Of a stretch of DNA of 64,000 bases, positions 29,748 through 43,100 are shown one piece after another (within the stretch, counting starts at the first letter, position 1; each line of letters opens with the position of its first letter). The stretch comes from Rotaria socialis (taxonomy: Eukaryota > Rotifera > Eurotatoria > Philodinida > Philodinidae): positions 1 through 64,000 of the forward strand of contig CAJNYU010003618.1 of the NCBI GenBank assembly GCA_905331475.1. Direction: 5' to 3'. The notes below the pieces were generated by a model, which worked only from the letters and a program-made list of their open reading frames with translations, was not told the origin of the DNA and ran no database searches. The translations under genes and the position numbers were made by a program.

Positions 29748-30260
29748 ATGGCTGATCGCATAGTTGAACTTATTTTCAATATTGCTTTATGGACGGTTCA
29801 AGGTATATGTATCATTTATGAAGCCAAACAGAGAGCCAAATCAGAATCAGAATCATCAAATCACAATCGATCTAAAAGATCATTATCTCAACTATCATCA
29901 ATCAGTCCATATCCACGCGCAGTGCTTACTGCATCGAGTTCAATCAATTTTGGTAACGATTGTGAACGTCTTGTAAACATAGCGTTTCAAACGAGTCAAA
30001 CATTTCCTACAATGATGAGTACATGTGCTGATATCGACCAATATTTATCTAAAGAACTTAAGAAGCACTATCTTGATGAATGTTTTCATGTTATTATTGG
30101 TGAAAATCATGCATTCGGCTTTTCTGTTGATGATGGTCAACATTTTGCAGAAATCGAGCAAGACCGATATCGAGTATTAATTTTCTCCAGTAAACAAGAT
30201 CTCAACACAAAATTAGATACACATGATGCAAATAGTCATATGGTACTCAAATGGCAATAG
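29748..30260 (+). CDS. Dynein light chain LC8-like protein with hydrophobic N-terminus, 170 aa
   Basis: Residues about 70-150 follow the LC8/DYNLL fold pattern: a first helix (ERLVNIAFQTSQ), a second helix (IDQYLSKELKKHYLDECF), then the strand block HVIIGENHAFGFS and VDDGQHF-x7-RVLIFSSK. Canonical LC8 has about 90 residues. This protein adds an N-terminal stretch with a hydrophobic segment at about 7-24 (ELIFNIALWTVQGICIIY), a Ser/Arg-rich linker, and a 20-residue tail. LC8 proteins are dimeric hubs that bind linear motifs in dynein and many partners; residues around the groove differ here, so partner binding is uncertain. Single exon, ATG at 29748. A membrane-tethered or targeted LC8 paralogue is an inference. 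Confidence 0.65.
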   Translation: MADRIVELIFNIALWTVQGICIIYEAKQRAKSESESSNHNRSKRSLSQLSSISPYPRAVLTASSSINFGNDCERLVNIAFQTSQTFPTMMSTCADIDQYLSKELKKHYLDECFHVIIGENHAFGFSVDDGQHFAEIEQDRYRVLIFSSKQDLNTKLDTHDANSHMVLKWQ

Positions 30261-31377
30261 ATTCATCTAGATTTCGACTTTAAAACTTATGTATTTTCTC
30301 TATCTAAAAGATGCTACATTTCATAGCTACAATGTATCATAGGAATAAATGTCAAAGAATCAAATTTTCCGTCTTTTAGTTATAGAAAATCTCGTAAAAT
30401 AATGAAACAGCAAACCAGTATATTTAATATCTCTGAGACTCATGTTAAATAAAAAAACGTTTTTAGATTTAATCGAATACATGATTCTTATTAATGGATA
30501 CTAAAGTTGAATCTTGTATCGTAAGGTTCAAGCAGCTATTGTCGACAAGGTGCTTTCTTACACAGATAATTCCCAATGTTTATTACTCTATAGTTCAAAT
30601 GATTCAAGTTTATGGATGTGATATTCATCGGATACAAGATAAATTTCTTGTCGAAATACTGTCATTCACACAATATTAAGATAATAGCAGTAAAACGATA
30701 AATAAAAACATGTTATAAAAGTATGAGATAGTAGCATTTAGCATATATTCTTGTCTTGTTATACAACTTAAAATACTCGTGGATATATTAATTGGTGAAT
30801 TTTTTGGTAGATCTATAGTCGAATTGGTTAGTGTGGGTATTGGAGCACTAGTAAGATCACATAGAAGTCAAAGTAGGTCGAATAATCTGATTTCATCAAT
30901 CCGACAATAAACTAAAGCACCAGTTATATTCGTACTCCAACATGAACACAGCACTAATTGTAAACCAAATTTCATAGTTATTCGTCTAACTTAGATAATT
31001 CACTTCTTATTCAATTTAAAGATAGATCCATTTTCAATAACTTGTAACCGTTTCAAAAGTTTATTTAACATGTAAATATAGGCATGCAAGTCTTGGAGGA
31101 AAAGAAAACAAGTAATAACAGAAATAATAACAACAAAAAGAAAACGAGAAAAAAAATAAACAACGAAATCTATGGTGTTATTAGCTCTAAAGCCAAAATA
31201 CAGAGTATGTGAAATTTTCTCCTTTTTTTGGTAACAAACACCAACACACAAGTAACTGCTGTTGCCTGAGACGACTAGATCAAAGAAACAAAAGAACCAG
31301 AGTAAACAAAACAAAAAAACAAAAAAAAGCACAACTGTTACATGCGCCCTTTTTTAGTCTATTTTAAATTTTCTTTT
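30261..31377. other. Intergenic between convergent genes
   Basis: Contains the 3' ends of the LC8-like gene (plus) and exportin-5 (minus). The frame at 31000-31332 (minus) is a low-complexity Phe/Leu string from an A-rich tract, and 30494-30679 has no motif. Confidence 0.5.
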
Positions 31378-34300
31378 CTAAATTGTTGTTAAGACTGTTG
31401 TTTGATTAAATGGAATTTTTAAATTTAATCCTTCGTTTTTATTACTTGACATAGGTGATAATAGAAGAGGATTGAGCAAATTTTTTATCGTATCACGTCG
31501 TTCACGTTCTGTTATTTGTTGGGATTTTCTTTGTTGTTCATTATTGTTATTAATATTTGATAGCAAACGTGTCTTATATGTATTCAATAATTCAACATTT
31601 AACTGTGGAATTGTTTGATATAGAACAATATCAAGTTCTGTTTGATATTGATTATGCCATAATTCATAAATATGACCAATTAATGATATTAGATTTGTAT
31701 TAACACCCTCGTTTTCATTATGACGTTCAAGTCCTCTAAGTAAACATTGAAAAAGAAATTTAATATCAATGAATGATGATGAATTGACATGTTTATCAAT
31801 GATATCGGTATAAAGTTTAGTTAATGGAAGAATGATTGGTAGAAATCGATTAACACAATAAGCATCAGGAAAAGTCAAACATTCGAATAATGTCTTTATA
31901 ACATATGATAACAGACGTAGAGCCAGTGTTGAATCTAAATAAATAGATATACAAGTGAACGAGAAACTTATTTTATTATCAAGAATTATTCAAAGTCTAA
32001 TTAACCGTGATATATCTAGAGATTAACTTGAAATTTAAGACGACTGAGCTTTTCATATTAACAATTGTATTTCTTATAGTTAAAATGTGTTATCTCTTGT
32101 TTCAATTAAAATCTAGTTGATATTTATATTTATCTAAGCCTGCACTGGGAAAAAAAATAGCACCATACGGAACCATTTTTGAAACGAATTCTAAACCCTC
32201 AAAAAAGTTTCGTAAAAGCCCAAGATAGTCTCAAAATTATTATCAAGAGTCCAGGAAACTTTTTCGAAGGTTTTGTGGAAAACCTACGAGACCTAAAAAA
32301 AGGTTCAGAATTCGTTTCAAATCTCGAAACCCTTTTTAAGTTTCGTAGTGTCTGCGAAACCACTTTAAAGTTCAGTGAGAAAATTCGAAAATTTCCTGGT
32401 TCCGTGTGGTGCTATTTTTTTTTCAGTGTGGAGAACATAGCCTGGAGTGTTACACTAAACAAATTTCAGGATTTAGTTGTTGCCATTTTGTCTTTTTTAA
32501 TAATTCTAAGGACTTCTGTGACTTTCTACTCGAAAATATTTGCTTTTCTTTAGTGGAAAAAAAGGAAATTTATTTCTATGTTTATACGACTTTCATTGCA
32601 CATCGTTGAGTTCTCTATGGGTCTTCATTGTAAACATTCAAGTTTTTTGTTGGTTTCAAAAGAGCAGTTTAAAATGTATGACATAACAGTCTTTTTTAGG
32701 GTCAAAGTTTATTTTCACTATCGTAGCAACCAGTATTTATACTGAAAAGGTAAGATTTCAACACAAAAAGAAAAAATCTTTGTTATGACCAGCATCTTGA
32801 ATCGTTTTTTTTTCAAACGAGAAATAACACATAGATTTTAGATTCCTAAATGAACTAGTTTATATTGAATATCTGAGACAAAAACTCTATAGGATTAAGA
32901 TAAAAATTTTTATACGATTTTGATAAATTTGATCTAAGATTGATTTAAGATTGTAGTAACCTTAGTACATCTATTAAATACGCAAAAAATACAGTAATAT
33001 AAATCTTTTTTTTTGTATGCAAAAATTTAATAGAGAGATAGTTATTATCATATGTACTTCATCGTGTATCACTTAACAGTAACTTACTTTGTCGAGACAT
33101 TTTAATCATGAAATTGAATAGATCACTGTAATCCATTTTTTCTTGTGTACCATTTAACAATTTATTATTAATACCATAACTTGTTGTTTGCTCATCCCAT
33201 TCATCAATTTGATCTGTATCACCACTAGTACCATTTGTTTCTTCACCCATACTTTCACTATGAGCATGTCCATTCATTGTTTTGTTCTTCTTTTTATTAG
33301 TTCCACTTGATGTTGAATTTGTTTGACCACCAGTTGTTGTTGCTGTTTTATAAATAAAATATCGTATAATATCAACAAAATCATGTGTTAATAAAACGCA
33401 AACACATTCTTCAATAACTTCATCTGAACATTCGCCGTCTTGGTAATTAATTGTTGTGGTTAATAAAGAATTCCACATGGTTGTTAAACTTTGTTGAATG
33501 TAAGGTAGAAAAATATCAAGAAATGTAAGAAATAATTCATTTATTATTTCTTTATCTAATGTTATTAATGGGCAATAATGTTCAACAAATGATCGACAAA
33601 AATGTCTTAAAACAATACGAAGACGAAATGACGGAAGAGTTTTTAAATTCTGAAAAAGAACTTTTTGTAAAAATGTTGTTATAAAATAATTATCATCGGT
33701 TAATTTTAAATAATATAAATCAGCATCATGAGCAAAATACATGCCATTGATTTGATAACATATATCGAATAGACGATGAAGATAATCTCGAAGACGTTGG
33801 TCATCAACGATACCAACACCAGATATTGTTTGAAAACGAACAAAACTTACCGGAAGACTTGACGGTGTTGTACTAAATAAAAGTAAACATCAATTACAAG
33901 ACGAAAACGTTAAATAAGAAACAAAAACTATCGCTTACGTTGATGTAATTGTTGCTTTAGCCATATTATTACTCTCATAAGTTCCGAGATATAATTGTTT
34001 TTCTGTGTCACTATATGTTAAATTGTTTTTTAACATATCATAGAAAGGATTTATTTGTCGATCATATAGTTGATTACAATATTGCGTTACTTTAAGTATA
34101 TGATCAAATAAAAATGGTCGTAGACAAACAGCGATTTTTGAGCGCATAAGAGGGTTTAATTGTTGTTGTTGTTGTTGTTGTTGTTTTGAATAACGTATTA
34201 GTAAACATAAACAATGTAATGCAAGCATTAAATTTCGGCGTCGATAACGTACTACATTCATATCAACTGTTCCATTTGAACATAAATCAAGATATTGTAT

Positions 34301-37300
34301 AAATGGTACTAATGAATCCACATTTAATGACGTTAGAAATGTTTCATAAATAGGTTTAATAAGTTCATAGAATGCCTCGAATTGAGTTTGATCATTACTA
34401 TGAATTAATTTATAATAGAGTAGTGTCTGAGCTGCATCCAATAATTTTAATGCTGGGCATGATGATTCATCGATTGTTATTGATAAGGAAGTTTTAGTTA
34501 GTTGAAATTCATCTTTATAAAGTTGACAAATAAATGGAAATAATTCAGAATAGTAATCAATCATTTTAACAGTAAAATTTTTGCATAAATAGAGGAAAGC
34601 ATTTGCTGCTTGAGTTTGCATTACTTCACATTCGTGAATACTTGAACCGACTTGAAAAAAGGAAAATAAAAACAAAACGTTTCGGTTTTTACCATTAGAA
34701 AATAAATCTTATTTCTTACCAATAGATTGTTGCTGATATAATTGAAATGTAGTTAGAAGACGTTGAATTATTTGAATAGATAAAGATGGATCATGTTTAG
34801 TAATAAAAAACATAACAGAAAGTAAATTTAATACATGTCCATGTATATGTTCACTTAGATTAGGTGTAAACTGTAATAGAAATCTTAATGTACGTAAGAA
34901 TTGTTCTGTCATTGTTGATGTCATTAAAAGTGGTTCTATTCTTTGTTGAGATTTTATTATGGATGTTGAAGATGAAAATAATTCTTTACGAACAATAAAT
35001 AAAACATGATCAATTAATAAATAAAATGCTTCCCATTCAATTATTAAATAGACTGATGATAATGATGTTTGAATTTGATTGTCAGTTTTATTTGGTGTAC
35101 GTTGAACAATTGATTCAAGAAATGCAAGTAAACTTTGAAGAATCGACTTTAAACAAGACATATTTGTTTCGGTTACAACTGAACATTCTAAAATGAATCA
35201 TAAAAGTAAATGTTTCTTTCAGTTCTAATCTATGAAACTTTGTTGGTTAAATTTGATTCATAAATCTAATTTGTTTTTATTCCTAACTGTTTTATTACTT
35301 TTTCTGTAAGACTACTGATAAATTTTTTTCTAGCGTTTTACTAAAAGATCAACAATAATAAAAAATACTACACAGTTTTATTGAAATTCGAACTGAAAAA
35401 TCGATTTTTTGAGTAAATTAATATTTATTTTAATTGAAACGTTTTCGACATTTATTAGTGTTTTTTCTACAAAAAATATTTTTTAGAATACTAGTAAGTA
35501 TTTTCAAAGAAGTATCCATTTTCAGATAAATAAAAAATGAATAGAAGAAAATCAGTATGAATATTCACTACGTAAATTTCATCTAAATGAAACGCTTGTT
35601 TTGATTTGTGTCTCAAAAGAAAAATAAATGTATGATAAGCTGATATCTCGATAAGAATACATTTCTTATTCTTCTTCTAGCTGATACTATGGAACCATGT
35701 CTAGTGTCTAAGAGGCCTATATATGTATCCGTAGTAAAGCTATAACTCGGCTGATAAATATAGAAAAAAGTCAAAGTTTTTATTAATCATTATAACAAAT
35801 CGACCGGCAGTTTTCTTAAGTTAAAAATATTTGAACGGTTTCGAAACTTATTAGATTTAATCAATGTAAAAAGCTGATAAGTTAATATTTTTTAATTACT
35901 TATTGCTATGCTTGTGACAGCTGGTACAGAGGAAATCTTGATTACATAGACACTTTTGAAACAGTTAGTCTACGTATGATAGTTAGCTTTCATTGAATGT
36001 AGTAATTATTTGCTTGAAACTATTTTTATTTAACTCATTCTGTCTTGAAAAATATACAAAAAATCAATCCATGCTGTAAGAGCTTTTTGAAAATCAGTTT
36101 GAATTATTTATGTGGATATTCTCCATATCGATACAGATTTTCTTTCTTTATAAAATTCTATGATAAACTATTTAGTCATCAAGACTATTCATATTTATGT
36201 CTCTTACCAGCAATAGTATCGGGAAAAAACATGCTAATAAATGATTTAATTAATTTCTGTAATTCTGTTCTATATTGTGAGAAAAATTTCCAATAAAATT
36301 GTTCTTCACTATCATATTCATATAAAGCATAAATAAAGCATTTTTGATTATGTTCGTATTGCTTTTTTAATATTTCATTACCACTATCAAGAAGTGTTAT
36401 TGTTGATGATGATGGAAAATGTACTCGATGTAATGATTCTTTTAAATTTTGAACTAATTTTAAACAAAATTGTTCATTTGATAATAATGTTGGTTGTCGC
36501 ATAATGAATGCATTTAATGCTTGATAAGAATTTAATGATAATAGATGAAATGGATGCTGATTCAAAAGAAGAAGGAATTGTAGAAATGAACGTGTTCGTT
36601 CATTAACAAACGTCAAAAATTGATCATCATCAATGGATTTTATTGCTAATTGTTGAAATAATTGTAATAAATAATTTGCTAGTTTAACAAGAAGTTGACC
36701 AAGCATTTTCAAACAATTTAAATGATCATTAGTAACGACTGTACGTAATTGTTCAATTGAATCCTAGAGTTTCAAAATAATACATAGCAAGTTATGAGAA
36801 AATTCATTCGATCAAATGACTTTATTGACTACATAATTATTTTTCAGAGGTAATTCTTTCTCGAATCAACCATTTATCCATAAATGAATGAATAAATTGA
36901 TACTGAAAGTGAACATATTTAATTCTAATAGAATAATTTCTAAGTTCAAGAGATAGTCCTGTATTAATCGTTAGTCACAAATTGTTTGGTGGGTCAAGTA
37001 ACAGCAGGAGGTTTCATACCATCTAATCTCAGATTAGCCTATCATATTGTTATTTCTTACGAAGGAAATACTACAACTAATAAATTCTTTTTCACTCTAA
37101 ATTAAGTGTATTATATAGACTTAAATCAACTTTGATGAATATTTCAGACAATTCGAGGATTTAATTTTATCGATAGAAAGAAATTAGGCTAATATGAACA
37201 TGCTTAAACCCATCTTGTGAAGCTTAGTAGAAAAATGTACTAGAGCTGTTTTTATTTTTTATTTTTGCTGTAAATAATAGGCAAGTGAATACTGGGTCGT

Positions 37301-39034
37301 CTAAATCACACTCATAGATCAGTACATTTCATGTTTTTAGTTCCCCACAGAAACAATTCAGAAAATGAGAATTTACGAAACATTTAGAGTTTCACCTACA
37401 AAAAAAATAGTCTCAAAACATTATTCTATAGATGCGATGATCAGATATATAGGATAGTGTCTCGATTTCAAATAGGTACACTAGCGTTTTTAGTTATTTT
37501 ATGTGTCGAAGTGGCATTTAAAGTATTACCAACGGTCATTTTTGACAATATCAACTAGTTTAAATGACAAAATATCGTGTCTTTATCTATTTGTGAATTA
37601 GTTCAGGGCGCCATACTTTCGATACTATTCATCGGCTATGTCAGTTCATATACTGCACATAGTTTCTACTCATACGCAATTGATCTGTTTTAAGACTTTT
37701 CTCTTGAGATCTAGTAAAGCATTCACGAGAAAATTCAATTCTCCTTAGAAATCAATTGTCGACATAAGATTTTTTGATCCGTAAATCAGAATAGAAGAAT
37801 AAGATTTTTTTGATATTTAGAATTGAATTCGAAATATTTTTAAGGATTTTTCAAATGTTTACTAAAAGAAAGAGACTATATATAATTCGAGACACTCTCC
37901 TAATCTCTAGAGAAAAATCTAATTAATTTTATTCAAATCTCAACAGAATAAAAATTTGAATATTTACCGTTGGACTAATTAATAACCGATAGAACATTCC
38001 CAATGTATTATCTCCAAGTAAATAGTCTAGAAAAAGTTTTTCTTGTTGACAATTTAATGCTGCTGATGGTGACAATGCAATTCGTTTATTTCTTTGTTGT
38101 TGTTGTTGTTGTAATTGTTTTTTAGCTAAACGTTTATTAACAAGACTAAGTAAACATTCGAATGATGCATGCCGTAATTTAACGGAATTGAGTTGAAAAA
38201 ATTTTAAAAATAATTCACAAAGAAATAATTCATACTGTTCAAAATGATTATATTCTACCCATATAAGAAAACTATTCACAGCTAATAAGCACGTTTGTGT
38301 TAAACGTTCACGTTGATCATTTACAACTAATAAATCATTTGATATACGTATTAGACATGGTAAAATATCATTTAAACGTTTTTGCAATTGATTTAATAAT
38401 TGTCGACGACGATGAATTTGTATTGATTGTGCATAGATTGTTACTTCTTCATTTAAGAAACGATAAACGAGTAAAATAAGTTCGAGTTGAGTAGAATTGT
38501 TATCTAAATTAAATTCAAAGGCAAAAAAAGAATTCAAAACCTAAATGAATAAGCAATCAAACCTTCAATGCGAGTAATTGATTGTGTCATAAGAACAACT
38601 TCATCTAATGCTGTATTGACTTTTTCAAAACAATCACGTTTTATTATTTCAACTAAACATTTAGCTAATGCATTACGAATATAAATCGGATCCATAAATG
38701 TTTGATTTAAACATGAACTTTTTATTAAAATGAATAATTGTTCTTTAACTAAATATCGTTCATCCTGTTTTAATAATGACCATTTATGTTTTACAATCGA
38801 TTCAATTAAATGAATACCATAATGACGCAATAATGAATCATTATTTGTTTGTTGTTTCAATAATTCAAAGCCAATTGTTAGACATATTAATGGATGATTT
38901 TCTTTAAGATCTTCAAGAAAATTTAATGCATTTTGTTTTTCATTATTTGTTGTTGTTGGATTTAATGAACAAAGTACACCTGTTATTACACGTTGAAATA
39001 ATTCATTTGTAAACGGCATCGTTTCCTGTGGCAT
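31378..39034 (-). CDS. XPO5: Exportin-5, 7 exons, 1361 aa, intact
   Basis: Exons in transcription order: 39034-38563, 38503-37968, 36763-36208, 35187-34720, 34650-33939, 33872-33088, 31934-31378. All phases match and no stop interrupts. The N-terminal exon matches the importin-beta/exportin start: FLEDLKENHPLICLTIGFEL, RHYGIHLIESIVKHKW, and ALAKCLVEIIKRD ahead of the RIEG junction. The rest is a continuous run of helical HEAT-type repeats, and the C-terminal exon has the expected amphipathic helices. Exportin-5 carries pre-miRNA, tRNA and some dsRNA out of the nucleus with RanGTP. The length exceeds the usual ~1200 residues because of polyQ runs (near 34160 and 38100) and a Ser/Thr/Asn-rich insert near 33170-33330. 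Four introns lack the compact size: one of 1204 bp, one of 1020 bp and one of 1153 bp contrast with three of 59-69 bp. Confidence 0.88.
32143..32428. mobile_element. CACTG-ended MITE inside the last exportin-5 intron
   Basis: Left end CACTGGGAAAAAAAATAGC and right end (complement) CACTGAAAAAAAAATAGC begin inverted repeats of about 33 bp that continue through CACCAYACGGAACCA. The interior (CGAAAC, AAACCT, AGAGTCCAGG motifs) is homologous to 53912-54203. No ORF of its own; the 124-codon frame across it is a repeat artefact. Intronic placement avoids damage to the host gene. Confidence 0.7.
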
Positions 39035-40184
39035 CTTTTTTGGAGTCTAAAATAGAAAGATAAGATATCAAGTTTTTTTCTTGGTTGATCATGTTTGTTT
39101 TTGTTGTTACTTGTTCTCCAAAGAGATCATTGGAATTATTTGTTTTTGATAATTGATCGATCATAATTTCGAATTTGAATTATAGTAATATGTTGATTAC
39201 GATGATTTAATTGTATTTTAAACCATTTGAAATCTAATTCAATCATATGGAGTTTTATTCATTCATCTTTGATTAGTTTTTTATCAATGCAATATTCTGA
39301 AATAAAAAGAGAAAATATTTTCGTCTTATATACGAGTTTTTCTTATGTTGACATCGATCTTGAGCAATACTGTCTTAGCGTACAAACATGATGCAATCAT
39401 GAATTACATTTGACTGTGTTGCATAGTGTTATTGTTGATTTTTTCCTATTTATTTAATCAAAATAGAAGAATTAAAGAAAAAGGCTAAACACATGTGTTT
39501 AGCATGTTTATGTGAATGGAGTAGAAGAGAAAATGAATATTCGTATTAAGCATTGCTGAGCAAATAGAGGAAGAGAAGAAAAAAAACGAGACTATAAAAG
39601 ATTGAAGAACAACGAGAACGCACAGATGTGTTCTAAGTTAAAGAACGAAAAGAGAAGGTCAACCAGCTGACTGTTTCAAACCAATAGTTACTAAGAACTA
39701 ATCATTCGAACAGATATGAAGAGAAAGAAATGGTTCAATAAAAATACGTCCTTATGAACAAAATCGTACAATAAAAATACTAACCAATGAATACAGAAGA
39801 AGTTGATTTTATAAGAGTGACATCTATTCAAGTAATTTTTAGAAAAATTATTATTCAAATTAAGATTTATCTTTAAAAAGCTAAGTAATAAATGATTTGT
39901 ACTAAAAAAGTATTAATAATATATATATTGCTATTTGGTAATAATAAACCAATTATATTGTAAGTCGACATAAAAACAAACAATTAATGAGTGTTTCGAA
40001 GTCGGCACAAAATATCTCAATATAGAAAACCACTTTTCAATGATCCATCACTTTTTTTAATTTATCTAAGAAATAAATATTCACAATCGCCTAGAACATA
40101 ATGCCTGATGGGTGATATTATCTTTTGTGCAAAATTTATATTAATTAATCTTTAAATAATGTAATAAAAATAGAACACAAGAGA
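39035..40184. promoter_or_regulatory. Divergent promoter region between XPO5 and the OTUD7-like gene
   Basis: The two genes start 1150 bp apart on opposite strands, so both promoters must lie here. The DNA is AT-rich with purine-rich runs near 39530-39660; no distinct TATA, CpG or other box can be fixed by eye. Confidence 0.5.
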
Positions 40185-43100
40185 ATGCAAAGCTATTCTC
40201 AGCGCCATATTAAGGAAACAAGTGTAGATACGTTTGATGATGATAAACCACCGCATCCTTTAAACACTACTTCATCTGAGATTAAACTTCGACGAACAAG
40301 TAAAAGAAAGTTTAGATAAAATTTAAATTAAATTCATGAATTTCTTTTTCTACATTTTGAAGATACAGATTCATTGAATTATCCAGTATTACATCGTGCT
40401 TTATCAACTGTTTCTGCAAATCAATCATTAGTATATAATCAACGTAATGCTTTAGCAAAAAATTTTCGCCGAATTTCAGTTAACGATGAAATTGTTACAA
40501 TCGATCACACTGATGCCGATGCTTCATTTTTATTACCAAACCTTTATGAATTACCTGATGATATTCGTACTCGTGTCATGGATAGTCTTGTTGATACAAC
40601 AACAATGGCAACATTGGAAGAATCAAGTACTAACTTTTTTTTATAGTTATTTTCAGGAAAATCTTCTTCTTTTGTTTTGTTTACAGAACGTCTCAATTGG
40701 TGGGTTAATAAGAAATTAACTTCTCCAAAATTGTATCCTGTCTTAACAAGTGGAGATGGAAACTGCTTATTACATGCTACATCACTTGGTAAAGAAATAA
40801 AGTCTTAGGAACAAATTATTTTTCTATAAAAAAAGAGATTAAGAATAAGATTGATGCGATAATGATTTGTTTGCTCACGAGTAAAAAGTTTCTTTTTCTA
40901 ATTAACTAAGTCGTAGAAGAAGAAAAACTGAAATGGAATGCCTAAGTTCAATAGTTGAGTGCATCGTGTAACCAATCTAATATAATATATTGTTTTATGT
41001 TGTGAGTTTAAAACTGATGATAAAAATTTTAATTTTGATTCTTTAATACATTACTATACAGTTTGAATAAGACCTGGCAATATAAGATCCAATCATGTCT
41101 AAAATATATTTCAAATTTAGTGACTCATTCTAAACATATATAGAAAACTAAATTTATTAGAAAGCATTTAATTGAATTTGCTGTTGATGATTTTCATTAG
41201 AAGGCTATTCAAAAACTTCTAGTGCATAAAGATATTTTCGAAAATGAAAGCTTCAAGAAGAGACATGTTGTTCTCCGTTTTTATCAAGAAGCTAACGATA
41301 GATTAGATCTGATTCTCGATTAAATTCACATGAACATTGAATGAGAAAACTTTGAACTTTTACAAATACCCCATATAGACTCGATAATACAAAGTTTAAA
41401 ACTAATAGAAACAAAATATCAAGTATTAAATCTCGATAATTAATAAAATTTTCATTATTTATTATATTAGCTATGTGGGGATTTCATGATCATTCGTTAT
41501 CAATGCGTAAAGCATTGAATGAAACAATGATTACATCAAAACCAAATAATTCACTTTATCGACGCTGGCGTTGGGCTCAATCAGTACAAAATAAAAAAGT
41601 TAGAAATACATATATTCTATAATTAAAATCTCAAAATAATTTCATTTAGTATGGTCTTGTTTTTTCTGAACAAGAATGGACTGATGAATGGAAAAGTTTA
41701 TTAAGATTATCATCTGCTGAACCACGTGTTTCACAAAAAACTTCGTCGAATCCAAACAATAGATTTACAAATTCAACTGCACCGACTGATGAGTATGTCA
41801 CCAAACAAACAAAACACAACTGCATTCATTTTATTTCTAGAATGAGTCGTAATAAATCACCACAAACAGGAACATCCACAAGTGTTGGCGGTTCGACAAA
41901 ATCTTCATCCCCATCTGCAAGACAATATTATGAAAGTTTAGAAGAATTTCATGTTTATGTATTAGCAAATAATATACGTCGTCCGATCATTATTTATTCA
42001 GATACAATATTACGAACAAATGATGGTGAACCTATTTCTCCAATTGAATTTGGGGGGATCTATTTACCATTAGGTATATTAAAATAAATCTTAGCTAATC
42101 ATTTATTTAGTTTTTTTTTAATGTTTAAATAGAAATCCCACCTGAAAAATGTCATAGACAACCGGTAAACTAACTGAGATGGCTTTTTTGAGTATGATTC
42201 ATATGGGTTCATGTAATTTAGGTATTTCTGGCGTTTGATGCTGCACATTTTTCAGCACTTGTACCTATGGAACAAAATTCGAAAGCAACATCAAAAGGTA
42301 AATACATCCTTTGTAGTATGCTAATTTTACGATAAAACCATTGACTTTTGCTTGTTTACATTAAAATGTATCGAGAAAGAGTCACGCGAAGGGGCATCAA
42401 TTCTGGAAAAGCGTTAGAAGCTAAATTGAAACTATATGCATTGTGTACCGTTGAACGCTTTGATTACATGATCTGTTATATTTGTTTTATGAGTATATTA
42501 AGTCTCGAATAGTCTGTAAACAAGAAACAATCATAAAAATGTGACTATATCAGATTATTTCTTGTATGAGTGATGAAAAATACTAGGGGACAACCATTAG
42601 CGTAGAGTGTCCTTAATGATATTTAAGGTAATTTTATTTTTCTCTATTATTAGCGTCTCAGTTGAGATTGTCAAACCAAGCTATTTTTTAATCTTCATTC
42701 TAAATAAAATAATCATCGAACAATAGAGAATGTTTTCTTTTGAATTAGGAAAATAAACTTTCGAAGATCTAATGTAATTCTTTAGGAACAAAAAAAATAC
42801 TCTAATTGAATTTTGAAAACAAGATCTCAAAGTGCGAAACTGACGTTGGATCGAAAAACAGCTAACATTTCATTTCATTGCGTAGATAGGTAAAGGTCAA
42901 GACCATAATTTTGTAAAACAATAAAGGGTTACTCCTATCTCATAAAGCATTTAGATAGGCAAGCTTAAATGTCATTGACAATCAGATTTTGGAAATAGAA
43001 TAAAGTTGTCCGAACCTGACTAGCATAAATGAATGATAATATTCAATGGACATAATCAATGATTAAATATTAATCTCTAACTTTAATTTATTCTATGACT

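Noticed and set aside
31000..31332. 110-codon Phe/Leu-rich ORF on the minus strand
   Set aside because: It is the complement of an A/AC-rich low-complexity stretch between two convergent genes and has no domain.
32179..32609. 124- and 67-codon ORFs in the exportin-5 intron
   Set aside because: They lie across the inverted ends of a MITE and have no family motif; the frame is not conserved in the sister copy at 53912.
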